From the NCBI RefSeq assembly GCF_019880585.1, contig NZ_JAINVV010000009.1, positions 62,001-126,000 on the forward strand: a DNA stretch of 64,000 nt, in the 5' to 3' direction. Both the position numbers and the translations under genes were made by a program. Below the pieces are notes generated by a model. That model was not told the DNA's origin. It ran no database searches and saw only the letters and a list, made by a program, of their open reading frames with translations. Source of the DNA: Sphingomonas colocasiae (lineage in GTDB: Bacteria > Pseudomonadota > Alphaproteobacteria > Sphingomonadales > Sphingomonadaceae). Shown here piece after piece: positions 43,328 to 52,090 of this stretch (within the stretch, counting starts at the first letter, position 1; the number at the start of each line of letters is the position of its first letter).

Positions 43328-43347
43328 CCCACGAAATGGGGCGTGGG
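43328..43347 (+). promoter_or_regulatory. Hairpin in the flagellin leader
   Basis: CCCACG / CGTGGG stem with an 8-base loop, ending 12 bases before the GGAG ribosome-binding site. GGCACATGTTGCC, a near-palindrome, lies just upstream at 43301-43313. A translational control site is possible. Confidence 0.35.
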
Positions 43348-43370
43348 TCAGCAAGAATTGGAGACTAGAC

Positions 43371-44180
43371 ATGACTGTGATCAACACGAACATGGCGTCG
43401 CTGCGGGCAGCGAACGCTTCGACCTCCGCCAGCAAGGCGCTGGGCAGCGCCATGGAGCGCCTGTCGACCGGCAAGCGCATCAACAGCGCCAAGGACGACG
43501 CCGCCGGCCTCGCCATCTCGACCTCGATGACCGCGCAGGTCCGCGGCATGAACCAGGCGATCCGCAACGCCAATGACGGCATCGCGCTGGCGCAGACCGC
43601 CGAAGGCGCGCTCAACGAAGTCACCAACATGCTGCAGCGCGTCCGCGAACTGGCCGTCCAGTCCAAGTCGGGCACTTATAGCGGCAGCGACCGCACCAAC
43701 ATGCAGACCGAAGTGACCGAGTTGACCAGCCAGATCAGCAGCATCGTCAGCAACACCAAGTTCAACGACGTCACGCTGTTCAGCACCACGGCCGCGACCA
43801 GCGTCACGATCCAGACCGGCGCGGAAAGCACCGACACCGTCGCTCTGTCGATCTCGGCACTGACCGGCGTCACCGTGGCGTTCAGCGTCGCCAGCGACAC
43901 CGCCGCCGGCACCGCCATCGGCAATGTCGACACCGCGCTCGACTCGGTGAACGCCGCGCGCGCTTCGCTCGGCGCCGGCCAGAGCCGCCTTGAATCGGTG
44001 GTCAACAATCTGACGACCAATTCGACCAATCTGTCCGACGCCCGTTCGCGCATCGAGGACGCCGATTATTCGGCCGAAACCGCCGCGCTCGCCAAGGCGC
44101 AGATCCTGAGCCAGGCGTCGACCGCGATGCTCGCCCAGGCGAACCAGAGCCAGCAGAACGTTCTCTCGCTGCTGCGCTGA
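43371..44180 (+). CDS. fliC: Flagellin
   Basis: 269-residue filament subunit. The conserved N-terminal D0/D1 ([35 protein letters not shown]) and C-terminal D1/D0 ([19 protein letters not shown] to QNVLSLLR) flank a short variable centre of about 80 residues. It lacks cysteine and has no signal peptide, as exported by the type III apparatus. ATG 43371 follows GGAG by 7 bases. It is the only flagellin gene in the window. Confidence 0.97.
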   Translation: MTVINTNMASLRAANASTSASKALGSAMERLSTGKRINSAKDDAAGLAISTSMTAQVRGMNQAIRNANDGIALAQTAEGALNEVTNMLQRVRELAVQSKSGTYSGSDRTNMQTEVTELTSQISSIVSNTKFNDVTLFSTTAATSVTIQTGAESTDTVALSISALTGVTVAFSVASDTAAGTAIGNVDTALDSVNAARASLGAGQSRLESVVNNLTTNSTNLSDARSRIEDADYSAETAALAKAQILSQASTAMLAQANQSQQNVLSLLR

Positions 44181-44190
44181 TCCCGTCACC

Positions 44191-44222
44191 CGCCGGGGCC
44201 GGCACAAGCGCCGGCCCCGGCG
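44191..44222 (+). terminator. Flagellin terminator hairpin
   Basis: Perfect 13-bp stem (CGCCGGGGCCGGC / GCCGGCCCCGGCG) with a 6-base loop, 10 bases after the stop codon. The T run is missing, but the stem is very stable. Confidence 0.7.
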
Positions 44223-44361
44223 GAACGGATCGCACCGCGATTGCACATCGCGGGTTTTCTACTCCCAGGCATCGGCACCCGGCCCCCTCGCGCCGGGTTG
44301 CGCCGAAGCCGGGAAGGACGGCCGTTTCCGATCATGCGGGCTCGTGGGGGGTGCCGCTATC

Positions 44362-44391
44362 GCCATTGCCTACCCAGCCAAAGGCAATGGC
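44362..44391. other. 10-bp inverted repeat
   Basis: GCCATTGCCT / AGGCAATGGC with a 10-base loop in the noncoding stretch 44181-44679 between convergent flagellin and LuxR-type genes. Apart from this and the two terminators nothing gene-like is seen there. Confidence 0.4.
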
Positions 44392-44416
44392 ATCGTTTCG
44401 AGGAACGGCCGAAAAG

Positions 44417-44456
44417 ACGCCCGGCGACCGCAAGGTCGCCGGGCGTTTCCTTTTGC
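44417..44456. terminator. Strong bidirectional intrinsic terminator
   Basis: 13-bp perfect stem ACGCCCGGCGACC / GGTCGCCGGGCGT with a GCAA tetraloop. It is followed by TTCCTTTT on the plus strand and, read the other way, by CTTTTC. It separates the convergent flagellin and LuxR-type transcripts. Confidence 0.8.
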
Positions 44457-44679
44457 GGTGACCGGACAGATACGCGTCCGTCAGCGAGAGTCTGCATCTG
44501 CCACAGGAATGGAGCGCGATCCGGTTGAGAGATGCCAGCCTGCGCGGGTTTGGCGGATTGGGATTCCACGCCTGCCGCAAGGTCCATTGCCAGCAGGGCG
44601 CGGCCAAGCATTCGCGTGAATGCATATGCCCGAAGGTCGGATGACCTGCCCCGTACGGAGGACCTTGGGAAGCCTCGAT

Positions 44680-45360
44680 TCAGGCGACGGCGAGGAGCTC
44701 CGGCTGGTCGCGATGGCTCATCCAGATGCTGATCGCTTCCGCGATCGAATTGGCTTCCAGACGCTGGCGGATGCGCCGGCGGAACATCTCCACGGTCCGC
44801 GGGCTCAACTCCATGCGGTGTGCGATCTGCTTGGTGGCGAGGCCGGCCGCGAGCAGGCGCAGCACTTCACGCTCGCGCGCGCTGAGCGCATCGATACGCG
44901 TACGATGGGCATTGCCTGCCACCTGCGCGACTTCCTGCTCGCGCGCGCGGGCGGCCGCCTCGCGGATCTGCTCGCGCGTTTCCTGAACCGGGTGGCGCTT
45001 GTTGACGAAATCGATGGCGCCGGCGCGCATAGCGTTGACGACGATCTTGATCGAAGGCGACGATGCCGCCGCGACGATCATCGTGTGCGCCGCCTGGTTC
45101 CTGATCTGCGCGATCGCGTCGAACACGCCGTCGCTGCCATGATCGAGGTCGAAGATCACGCAGTTCGCGCGCTCCTGGTCGAAATGCTCGCGCCAGCGCG
45201 CCGGGCTGGCCGGCGTCAATGTCGGCAGATGGTGGTCGCGCAGTTCCTGCGCGAGCGACGTCGCCCATTCGCGATCTTGAGTCACGATCGTGGTCTGCAC
45301 TTCGCTCGCCAATCCGAGCGACTGGACCACGGCCGCGCCGATCAGGCCCGCGGCGCCCAT
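44680..45360 (-). CDS. LuxR/FixJ-type response regulator
   Basis: 226-residue regulator. The receiver-like N-terminal half has a candidate phospho-Asp at 71 (VIFDLDHGSDG) and Lys121 (IDFVNKRHP). A LuxR helix-turn-helix follows at about 159-215 (LSAREREVLRLLAAGLATKQIAHRMELSPRTVEMF). The receiver lacks a clean N-terminal acidic pair. ATG 45360 is preferred; the frame continues upstream through noncoding repeats. It is embedded in the flagellar cluster without a kinase next to it, so it may be an orphan regulator of motility. Confidence 0.85.
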   Translation of the reverse strand: MGAAGLIGAAVVQSLGLASEVQTTIVTQDREWATSLAQELRDHHLPTLTPASPARWREHFDQERANCVIFDLDHGSDGVFDAIAQIRNQAAHTMIVAAASSPSIKIVVNAMRAGAIDFVNKRHPVQETREQIREAAARAREQEVAQVAGNAHRTRIDALSAREREVLRLLAAGLATKQIAHRMELSPRTVEMFRRRIRQRLEANSIAEAISIWMSHRDQPELLAVA

Positions 45361-45448
45361 CAGTTGGTGACCGAACGGAATCGACGGCGCGCAACGCCGG
45401 ATATCACGCAGGAAACGCCATCGCGGCGTCGCGAGAAAAGCAGCACTT

Positions 45449-45492
45449 AGCCCCCCACAGGCTAGAGCGACCCCAAAGCCCCCCACAGGCTA
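45449..45492. repeat. 16-bp direct repeat upstream of the LuxR-type gene
   Basis: AGCCCCCCACAGGCTA occurs twice, at 45449-45464 and 45477-45492, 28 bp apart start to start, 89-132 bases upstream of the regulator start. It is a candidate operator pair or a small duplication. Confidence 0.6.
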
Positions 45493-45715
45493 AGGCTGCC
45501 GCAACCCCTGTTTCCCATTTCGGGACATACAGGGATTTCCCGATTTGAGTCATATCCGTGCAAAATGCAACGGGAAATTGCATCTCAAATCCGGTGCTTA
45601 TGTGAATATGGCGTCTCGACGCCCATCGCATCGGCCGAAATCGACCAGATCTGGAAGTCCGGGCACGGCTCCGTCGCCGGTCGCAAACCGGCATGGGCCG
45701 ATGGCGAACAGCCCC

Positions 45716-45884
45716 AGGGTCCGGCGCCATGACTGATGATGATGCCACCCTTCGGGCGAGGAGGAATTGGATCCCTGGCGTCGTGGCTCGATTGCCGGAT
45801 AGCGATGCCATCCGGCGCACTCGCGCCTGGCCATGAACCCAATTCGTCCTCGTCACGGCCTCATCAGTCATGGTGCCGGACCCT
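45716..45884. mobile_element. Nested 169-bp inverted repeat (MITE-like) abutting motB
   Basis: Outer arms of 24 bp match at 23 of 24 positions (45716-45739 and 45861-45884). Inner arms around 45757-45770 and 45837-45852 pair imperfectly, and a central 7-bp stem GCCGGAT/ATCCGGC lies at 45793-45815. All three share nearly the same centre. The right arm ends in the motB stop codon. No coding sequence or clear target duplication is visible. The noncoding stretch 45361-45882 otherwise holds only the 16-bp repeats. Confidence 0.5.
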
Positions 45885-46764
45885 AGTCCGCGATGGTGAT
45901 GGAAATCCGGCGGTTCCTGGGATCGGTGGGCGTCTTCACGATCAGTGGCTCGCGATCGGCGACGCCTTCGATCCGGCGGAAGCGCGGTTCGAGCACGCCG
46001 AAGCGCATCAGCGTCTGGCGCGTCGCCTCCGCGCGGCCCGAGGACAGCGACCAGTTGCTCGCCACCTGACCGCGCCGCCAGGGCAGCGAATCGGTGTGGC
46101 CGCGAATGGTGAGCGCGCCGCTTTCGTCCTTCACCGCGTCGCCGATGATGCGCAGCAGCTCCACCGCCTCCGGCACCAGCACGGTGGTGCCGAGCTGGAA
46201 CATCGAGAAATCGGCGTCGTCGACCAGATCGATGCGGATGCCCTCACGCGTCTGGACGAAGCGGATCTGGCTGGCCAGCCGCTTGAGCTTGTCCTGCGTT
46301 TCGACGCGCTGGGTGACGCGCTGGCGCAGTGCGTTCAGCTTGAGCGCCTTCTGCTCGGGCGTCGGCCCCTGCGCGATCTTGCGATCCTCGGTCGCGCCTT
46401 CGCGCGGGCCGCCCGTTGTGTCGCGCGGGATGGTGATCGATCGCGTGCCCGTCTGCGAGGCGCGATGCGGATAATTGTCGGCGGAGGTGATCGAATCACC
46501 GCCGAACATGCCGTTGCTGCCCGCGCTCTGCTCGCGCATCTTGACAAGCGTCGGCGAGAAATAGTCGGCGATGCCCTTGCGCTGGTTCTCGTTGGTGGCG
46601 CCGAGCAGCCACAGCAGCAGGAAGAACGCCATCATCGCGGTCACGAAATCGGCATAGGCGACTTTCCAGGCGCCGCCATGATGGCCGCCGCCGCCCGCCA
46701 CGATGATCTTCTTGACGATGATCGGCGGCGGCAGGTTCGACCCCTTCTTGGCCTTGGTCGTCAC
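45883..46764 (-). CDS. motB: Flagellar stator protein MotB
   Basis: 293-residue stator subunit. One membrane helix carries the proton-binding Asp39 (VAYADFVTAMMAFFLLLWLL), followed by a plug/linker and a C-terminal OmpA-like peptidoglycan-binding domain (IRGHTDSLPWRRG, LSSGRAEATRQTL, NRRISI). It starts one base after the motA stop. Its stop codon overlaps the right arm of the 45716-45884 inverted repeat. Confidence 0.95.
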   Translation of the reverse strand: MTTKAKKGSNLPPPIIVKKIIVAGGGGHHGGAWKVAYADFVTAMMAFFLLLWLLGATNENQRKGIADYFSPTLVKMREQSAGSNGMFGGDSITSADNYPHRASQTGTRSITIPRDTTGGPREGATEDRKIAQGPTPEQKALKLNALRQRVTQRVETQDKLKRLASQIRFVQTREGIRIDLVDDADFSMFQLGTTVLVPEAVELLRIIGDAVKDESGALTIRGHTDSLPWRRGQVASNWSLSSGRAEATRQTLMRFGVLEPRFRRIEGVADREPLIVKTPTDPRNRRISITIAD

Positions 46765-46765
46765 C

Positions 46766-47629
46766 TCAGCGACTCCTCAGCCCGTCGAGCATCTCCGAGA
46801 GGCCCGGGCGGAAGGCGTGGCTGAGACCCGAGCGCGCGGCCTCCACGACCAGCGGCTGTGGATAATTGTGCAGTGACGCGATGACGATCTGCTTGACCGC
46901 GTGGAAGATCTGCTCGTCGGCGTCTGCGACCTGCTTCAGGCGGGTCGCGAGCGGACCGACGATGCCATAGGCGAGCAGCACGCCCAGAAAGGTGCCGACC
47001 AGCGCCGAACCGATCATGCCGCCCAGCACCGCCGGCGGCTTGTCGATCGACCCCATCGTCTTCACCACGCCGAGCACGGCCGCGACGATGCCGAGCGCGG
47101 GCAGCGCGTCCGACAGCGACTGGAGCGTGTGGACGGGTTCCTGCATCTCGTGGAAATGCGTCTTCATCGCATTGTCCATCACATCCTCGACGGCATGGAC
47201 CTCAAGCGTGCCGGAGGAGACCACGATCAGCGTCAGCGTGTCGCAGATGAGCGCGACCAGCGCGTCATTGGCGAGGATGCGCGGATATTCGGCGAAGATC
47301 GCGGAAGATTTGGGATCCTGGACATGCGATTCCATCGCCACCGGCCCCTCGGTGCGCAGCATCCGCATCAGCTTGGAGGTCAGCAGCATCGCATCAATGT
47401 GATCCTGCTTGTTGTGCTTCGGCCCCTTGAACACCTTGGCCAGGCCGCTTCCCAGCGCCTTCAGCTCGTGCATCGAGTTACCCGTGATCAGCGCGCCGGC
47501 GGCGGCGCCGCCGATGATCAGCATTTCATGCGGGATCGCTTCCATCACCGGGCCGAGCGCACCGCCGGTGATGGTGAAGCCGCCAAAGACCATGACGATC
47601 AGAACGACAATGCCGATGGCTACGAACAT
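46766..47629 (-). CDS. motA: Flagellar stator protein MotA
   Basis: 287-residue proton-channel protein with four membrane helices. The cytoplasmic loop carries the charged residues that contact FliG (near 90 and 98). The conserved segment ALGIVAAVLGVVKTMGSIDKPP precedes TM3/TM4. It is preceded by a strong ribosome-binding site and a sigma-28 promoter. Confidence 0.96.
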   Translation of the reverse strand: MFVAIGIVVLIVMVFGGFTITGGALGPVMEAIPHEMLIIGGAAAGALITGNSMHELKALGSGLAKVFKGPKHNKQDHIDAMLLTSKLMRMLRTEGPVAMESHVQDPKSSAIFAEYPRILANDALVALICDTLTLIVVSSGTLEVHAVEDVMDNAMKTHFHEMQEPVHTLQSLSDALPALGIVAAVLGVVKTMGSIDKPPAVLGGMIGSALVGTFLGVLLAYGIVGPLATRLKQVADADEQIFHAVKQIVIASLHNYPQPLVVEAARSGLSHAFRPGLSEMLDGLRSR

Positions 47630-47704
47630 GCTTCCCCCGGAATGGCCGATGCGCGGCCAGGACTTTGAAACGGTCCGCCCCCAAGGCAGGGAGCGTCATC
47701 TGTT

Positions 47705-47731
47705 AGAACGGCATGGTCAGCGCGTTGTTAA
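47705..47731 (-). promoter_or_regulatory. Sigma-28 promoter of motAB
   Basis: Minus-strand TTAACAAC, 11 bases, GCCGTTCT. The spacing is identical to the flagellin and flgM promoters. It lies between flgL and motA, so motAB can be expressed later than the flg genes. Confidence 0.6.
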
Positions 47732-47751
47732 CCGCGATCGGGCGCGAAATT

Positions 47752-48666
47752 TCACCGGAGATAGTCGAACAGCGACAGGCTGGAGAGCTTGGTGAAGCTG
47801 GCCTGGCTCGCTTCCAGCACCGTCATCATTTCCTGCAGTTCGGCGATCGCCGTCGGCAGATCGGTCGCGCCCAGCCGGGTCTGGTCGGCCGCGCGGACCT
47901 CGCCGCGCTCGGTGGCGAGCGAGGTGGCGAGTTCGACACGCGCCTGGCGTGCGCCGATGATGGCGTGGCCGGTGCCGATCGCACCGAGCCCGGCCGTCAG
48001 GCTCTTGAGCGCGGCGCTGGCGTCGCTCGCGCCCGTCGCGGCGCCGGACTGGAGCGAGGTAGCGAGATTGTGGACGACGGTCAGCAGATCGGTGTCGGTG
48101 CCGTCGACCGAGAAATTGAGGAATTCGGGGCCGGTCAGGCTGCGCGCGACGGTGATGCCCTCCCCCACGTCGAGCTCGCCCGGCGTGGTATTGCCCGCAT
48201 AGCTGGCGGTGCCGTCGGCGGCGACAGCATAGGCCGGGCCGTTGGCGGTGCCCGCGAACAGCGGCTGCCCTGTCGAATCCTTGCCGTTCAGGATCGCCAC
48301 CATGCTCTTGTGGATCTGGGCGATCTCCTCGCCGTTGATCTTGCGCTGGGCATCGTTGAGCGTGCCATTGGCCGACTGGGTCGCGAGTTCCTGAACGCGG
48401 ATCACGAGATTGCCGAGTTCGGTCAGCGCCTGATCGGCCAGCGCCATGTCCGAATTGGCGATCGCGGCATTGGTCTTGTGGACGGCGGCCAGCGTATCCT
48501 GGTGATCGAGCTGGCGCAGTTGCCGCGCCGCGACCGCATCGTCCGAACCGCGCTGCAGCTTCTGTTCGGTCGCGATCTGGGTCTGCAGCTTCTCGGCGCG
48601 CGCGCGCAGCGACGACAGGCTGCCGATCGAGCGATTGTAGAATCCGTCGGTGCCGATGCTGGTCAT
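47752..48666 (-). CDS. flgL: Hook-filament junction protein FlgL
   Basis: 304-residue flagellin-like junction protein (HAP3). The N-terminal helix region contains FYNRSIGSLSSLRARAEKLQ and the C-terminal helix MTVLEASQASFTKLSSLSLF. It starts 8 bases after flgK and is the last gene of the flgB-flgL series. Confidence 0.92.
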   Translation of the reverse strand: MTSIGTDGFYNRSIGSLSSLRARAEKLQTQIATEQKLQRGSDDAVAARQLRQLDHQDTLAAVHKTNAAIANSDMALADQALTELGNLVIRVQELATQSANGTLNDAQRKINGEEIAQIHKSMVAILNGKDSTGQPLFAGTANGPAYAVAADGTASYAGNTTPGELDVGEGITVARSLTGPEFLNFSVDGTDTDLLTVVHNLATSLQSGAATGASDASAALKSLTAGLGAIGTGHAIIGARQARVELATSLATERGEVRAADQTRLGATDLPTAIAELQEMMTVLEASQASFTKLSSLSLFDYLR

Positions 48667-48674
48667 GGTCAGCC

Positions 48675-50003
48675 TCAGTTGATCGAGATGATGGAATCGA
48701 AGAGGTCCTTCGCAACCTGCATGATCCGGCCCGACGCCTGGAACGCCTGCTGGAAGCGGAGCAGATTGGCGGCTTCGTCGTCGAGGCTGACGCCCGCCTG
48801 GGTGGCGAGCGCGCCCTCCGCGCCACTGGCGATCACCCCGAGCGCGTCGCGCGTCACCGATCGCGCGGCAACCGCCGCGCTGGTGTCGTTCAGCAGCGCG
48901 TCGAACTTGCGCAGCGCGTTGCTGCCGCCAAGCGCGGCGATCATCGTATCGAGATTGCCGGTGTTGCGGCTGTCCGCCCCCGCGCCCGCCGGCGCCGTGG
49001 CGATCGCGCCGCCCGTGGTCGCGACCATCGTGATGTCGCCCGCGCCGGTGCCGCCGAACAGCGGCTGGCCGGCGCTGCCGTCGAGCGCGACGCCCGATGC
49101 CTGCGCGCCATTGATCGCACCGATGATGGTGGCGGCGACATCGTCGAGCCGCGCGCGCGCGTCATTGACCTGGGTGAGCCCGGTCGCGGTGCCCGCCAGC
49201 GATCCCGAGACGATCGCGACGCCGGTGCCGCCGACATCGAAGGCGAGCGATCCGTCCGCCGCGACGCCGACGCCCACGGTCGACGCGCCATCGGGCGTCA
49301 CCAGCGCGACGCCGCCCAGGCTGACCTCGGCGGTGCGATGCGCGCCGATCGTCACCGAGACGCCGGCGATCTCGCTCATCGACTTCAGGATCGAATCGCG
49401 CTTGTCGAGCAGGGCGGCCTGATCGCTGCTGCCCTCGCTCGAACGGACGAGCCGCGTGTTGATCTTGGCGAGATCGGCGGAAAGCTGGTTGAGCTTGCTG
49501 ACACCGTCCGCGGCATCGGCCTGCAGCGCCGTCCTGGCAGAATCGAGGCCGCCCGCCGCCGCGTTCAGCGCGTCCGCGACCGACTGGGCGTTTTCCAGCA
49601 CCACCGCGCGGAGCGCGGGATTGGTCGGATCGGCCTTCAACCCCTGCAGGCTCGCCTCGAACGTCGCGATCGCCGAAGAGATCTTGGGCTGTTCCAGCGC
49701 GCTCTCGATATTGGAAAGCGCCCCCACTTCGGCGTTGACGCGCGCCAGGTCACTGCCGGTGCGGCGCACTTCGGCCAGGCGGAACTCGTCGGCATTGCGC
49801 ACGATGCCAGAGACGCGCACGCCGTGAAGCGAGACGTCGTTCTGGGTGTAGAGCATCCCGCTGCCCGACACCTCTGCCATCGCGACCGAGCGACGGACAT
49901 AGCCGTCGGTGCCGGCATTGGCGATGTTCTGCGCGGTGACGTCGAGCGCGATGCGCGCAGCGCTGGCGCCGCTGCGCGCGATCGAGATGAGATCGGAACT
50001 CAT
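48675..50003 (-). CDS. flgK: Hook-filament junction protein FlgK
   Basis: 442-residue HAP1. The rod/hook N-terminal motif ARIALDVTAQNIANAGTDGY and the C-terminal FlgK helix (NLLRFQQAFQASGRIMQVAK) are both present. Length is short to average for the family. It overlaps flgJ (ATGA). Confidence 0.95.
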   Translation of the reverse strand: MSSDLISIARSGASAARIALDVTAQNIANAGTDGYVRRSVAMAEVSGSGMLYTQNDVSLHGVRVSGIVRNADEFRLAEVRRTGSDLARVNAEVGALSNIESALEQPKISSAIATFEASLQGLKADPTNPALRAVVLENAQSVADALNAAAGGLDSARTALQADAADGVSKLNQLSADLAKINTRLVRSSEGSSDQAALLDKRDSILKSMSEIAGVSVTIGAHRTAEVSLGGVALVTPDGASTVGVGVAADGSLAFDVGGTGVAIVSGSLAGTATGLTQVNDARARLDDVAATIIGAINGAQASGVALDGSAGQPLFGGTGAGDITMVATTGGAIATAPAGAGADSRNTGNLDTMIAALGGSNALRKFDALLNDTSAAVAARSVTRDALGVIASGAEGALATQAGVSLDDEAANLLRFQQAFQASGRIMQVAKDLFDSIISIN

Positions 50004-50284
50004 GGTGCGTTACCGCCGATCTGGCGCGAGAGCTGCTGCTCGATCGTACGGGCGAGGCCGAGCCCGCCATTTTCGGAGACGATGTCCGCCAGCCGCGAAT
50101 CCTGCATCGACTGGAACTGTTCGACGGCGCTGTTGTCGAACAACCCGTCGGCCAGCTTCGCCTTGTGGGCGGCCGCCAGCATCTGTCGGACGAAGATCGC
50201 CTCGAACTGCTGCGCCGCCTTGCCAAGCTGAGCCTGCTGTTCCGCCGGCCTGGATGCGAGGGGAAGGGAATTGGCGATCTTCAT
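50000..50284 (-). CDS. flgJ: FlgJ-like rod-binding protein without muramidase domain
   Basis: 94-residue protein consisting only of the N-terminal rod-binding domain (GKAAQQFEAIFVRQMLAAAHKAK). The peptidoglycan hydrolase domain found in FlgJ of enterics is absent, as in many alphaproteobacteria. The separate transglycosylase at 58357-59223 probably supplies that activity. It overlaps flgI and flgK. Confidence 0.85.
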   Translation of the reverse strand: MKIANSLPLASRPAEQQAQLGKAAQQFEAIFVRQMLAAAHKAKLADGLFDNSAVEQFQSMQDSRLADIVSENGGLGLARTIEQQLSRQIGGNAP

Positions 50285-51384
50285 ATCACGATCAACTCCG
50301 CCTTGAGCGATCCCGCCTGCTTCAGCGCTTCGAGGATCGCGACGAGATCGGGAGGGCTGACGCCCAGCTTGTTGAGCGAATCCACGATCGCCGACAGCGA
50401 CGGTCCGGGATTGAGCACGGCTAGGTGATTGTTGCTCTGTTCGACCGAGATGGTGCTGTTTTCCTGCACCGCGGTCTCCCCGCGCGAGAAAGGCGCGGGC
50501 TGCACCACCTGCGGCGCCTCGTCGATATGGATGACGAGCTTGCCATGGCTGACCGCCGCCGGCGCAAGACGCACGGCGCTGCTGATCACCACCGTGCCGC
50601 TGCGGCTGTTGACGATCACGCGCGCGGGCGCTTCGGCCGGCGTGATATCGAGCATCTCGATCGCCGCCATCATCGCGCCGCGCGTATTGGCGCCCGTCGG
50701 CAGCGCGAGCGATACGGTGACCGCATCCTCCAGCGTGGCGATGGGGCCGAATTTCTGGTTGATCGCGTCGCGGATGCGCTGCGCGGTCAGGAAATCGGCT
50801 TCGTTGAGGTTGAAGCGCAGCACGTCGCGGGTATCGAAGCCCGTCGCGACCGCGCGCTCGACCGTGGCGCCCAGCGGAATGCGGCCGACCGTCGGCACAT
50901 TGACCGACAATTTCGATCCGTCGCGCGCCGAGACGCCCAGGCCGCCGACGACGAGATTGCCCTGCGCCATCGCGTAGATCTGCCCGTCGGCGCCCATCAG
51001 CGGCGAAAGCACCAGCGATCCGCCGCGCAGCGACTTGGCCTTGCCCAGCGCGGAAATCGTGATGTCGATGCGCTGGCCGGGCTTGGCGAAGGCGGGAAGA
51101 TCGGCGGTGATCATCACCGCCGCCGCGTTCTTCAGCCCCGGCTGGATGCCCGGCGGCAATTGCAGGCCGAGCCGATTGGTCACGCCCTTCATCGCCTGCG
51201 CGGCATATTCGAGATTGTCGTCGCCCGTGCCCTCAAGGCCGACGACCACGCCATAACCGACGAGCTGGTTGGTCCGCACCCCCTGGAAGCTGCCGAGATC
51301 GCGGACGCGTTCGGCCTGCGCCGGCGCGGCGGGAAGCAGCGCGGCGGCGAAAAGTGCGAGAAGAAGCTTCGGCAGACGGATCAT
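50281..51384 (-). CDS. flgI: Flagellar P-ring protein FlgI
   Basis: 367-residue periplasmic protein with a signal peptide (ending PAQAE). It shows the conserved GVRTNQLVGYGVVVGLEGTG and C-terminal ALKQAGSLKAELIVI. It forms the bushing in the peptidoglycan layer. It starts 19 bases after the flgH stop. Confidence 0.96.
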   Translation of the reverse strand: MIRLPKLLLALFAAALLPAAPAQAERVRDLGSFQGVRTNQLVGYGVVVGLEGTGDDNLEYAAQAMKGVTNRLGLQLPPGIQPGLKNAAAVMITADLPAFAKPGQRIDITISALGKAKSLRGGSLVLSPLMGADGQIYAMAQGNLVVGGLGVSARDGSKLSVNVPTVGRIPLGATVERAVATGFDTRDVLRFNLNEADFLTAQRIRDAINQKFGPIATLEDAVTVSLALPTGANTRGAMMAAIEMLDITPAEAPARVIVNSRSGTVVISSAVRLAPAAVSHGKLVIHIDEAPQVVQPAPFSRGETAVQENSTISVEQSNNHLAVLNPGPSLSAIVDSLNKLGVSPPDLVAILEALKQAGSLKAELIVI

Positions 51385-51403
51385 GGCGTGGGGTCCTTGA
51401 GCC

Positions 51404-52090
51404 TTAGAAGGGACTGATCATGTTGAAGAAGCGCTGCAGCCAGCCCTCGCGGCTGGCGCGCGCGACCTGGCCGTTGCCCGAATATTCGATCTGGGCATCG
51501 GCAACGCGCGTCGACGCGATGCGATTCATCTGGTCGATGTCGGCAAGCCGGACGATTCCCGAAAACTGCACCCATTCCTCGCCCTGGCTCAAGGTGAGCC
51601 GCTTCTGGCCCTTGACGATGGCGCTGCCGTTTCCGAGCAGTTTGGCGATGGTCACGCTGACCTCGCCGCCCAGCGCGCTCTGTTGAGCGGCGGCGCCATT
51701 CCCATTGAACGACGATCCGCCCGAAGCCTTAAGGGCATTGGGGTTCAGAAAATCGAGCGGGCCGGCCGTGGGCGGCGTGATCGAGAAGCCTCCGTCGCGC
51801 GCCGTCTTCGATGTGGCGGACTTAGACGAGGTGATCCGTTCGACCAGCACGACGGTCAGCAGATCGCCGACCGCGCGGGCGCGATTGCCTTCGTGGAGCG
51901 CGGCATAGCCGCTGCTGGCCTGGAAGATCGCGCCATCGGCAACCATCGGGGGTTGCGCGGGCGGCAACGGCAGAGTCGCCTCGAAGCCCGGCTTGGGCCT
52001 GGCCTTCTTCGCGTCGGCGGGCGACAGCATGAAGGCGAGGCCGCCCGCGAGCAGCAGGCCGACGGTGCGGTTAAAGCGTCTGGTTCGCAT
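51404..52090 (-). CDS. flgH: Flagellar L-ring protein FlgH (no lipobox cysteine)
   Basis: 228-residue L-ring protein with the FlgH core (GDLLTVVLVERI, ANKSA-like TSSKSATSKTARDGGF, and GSAIVKGQKRLTLSQGEE). FlgH is normally a lipoprotein, but here the signal region LLLAGGLAFMLSPADAKKA has no Cys at all. It is therefore predicted to be cleaved by signal peptidase I and not lipidated. It overlaps the flgG 3' end by 20 bases. Confidence 0.93.
   Translation of the reverse strand: MRTRRFNRTVGLLLAGGLAFMLSPADAKKARPKPGFEATLPLPPAQPPMVADGAIFQASSGYAALHEGNRARAVGDLLTVVLVERITSSKSATSKTARDGGFSITPPTAGPLDFLNPNALKASGGSSFNGNGAAAQQSALGGEVSVTIAKLLGNGSAIVKGQKRLTLSQGEEWVQFSGIVRLADIDQMNRIASTRVADAQIEYSGNGQVARASREGWLQRFFNMISPF

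Noticed and set aside
45404-45871. 155-codon frame through the motB-LuxR gap
   Set aside because: It runs through the direct and inverted repeats and encodes no recognisable protein pattern.
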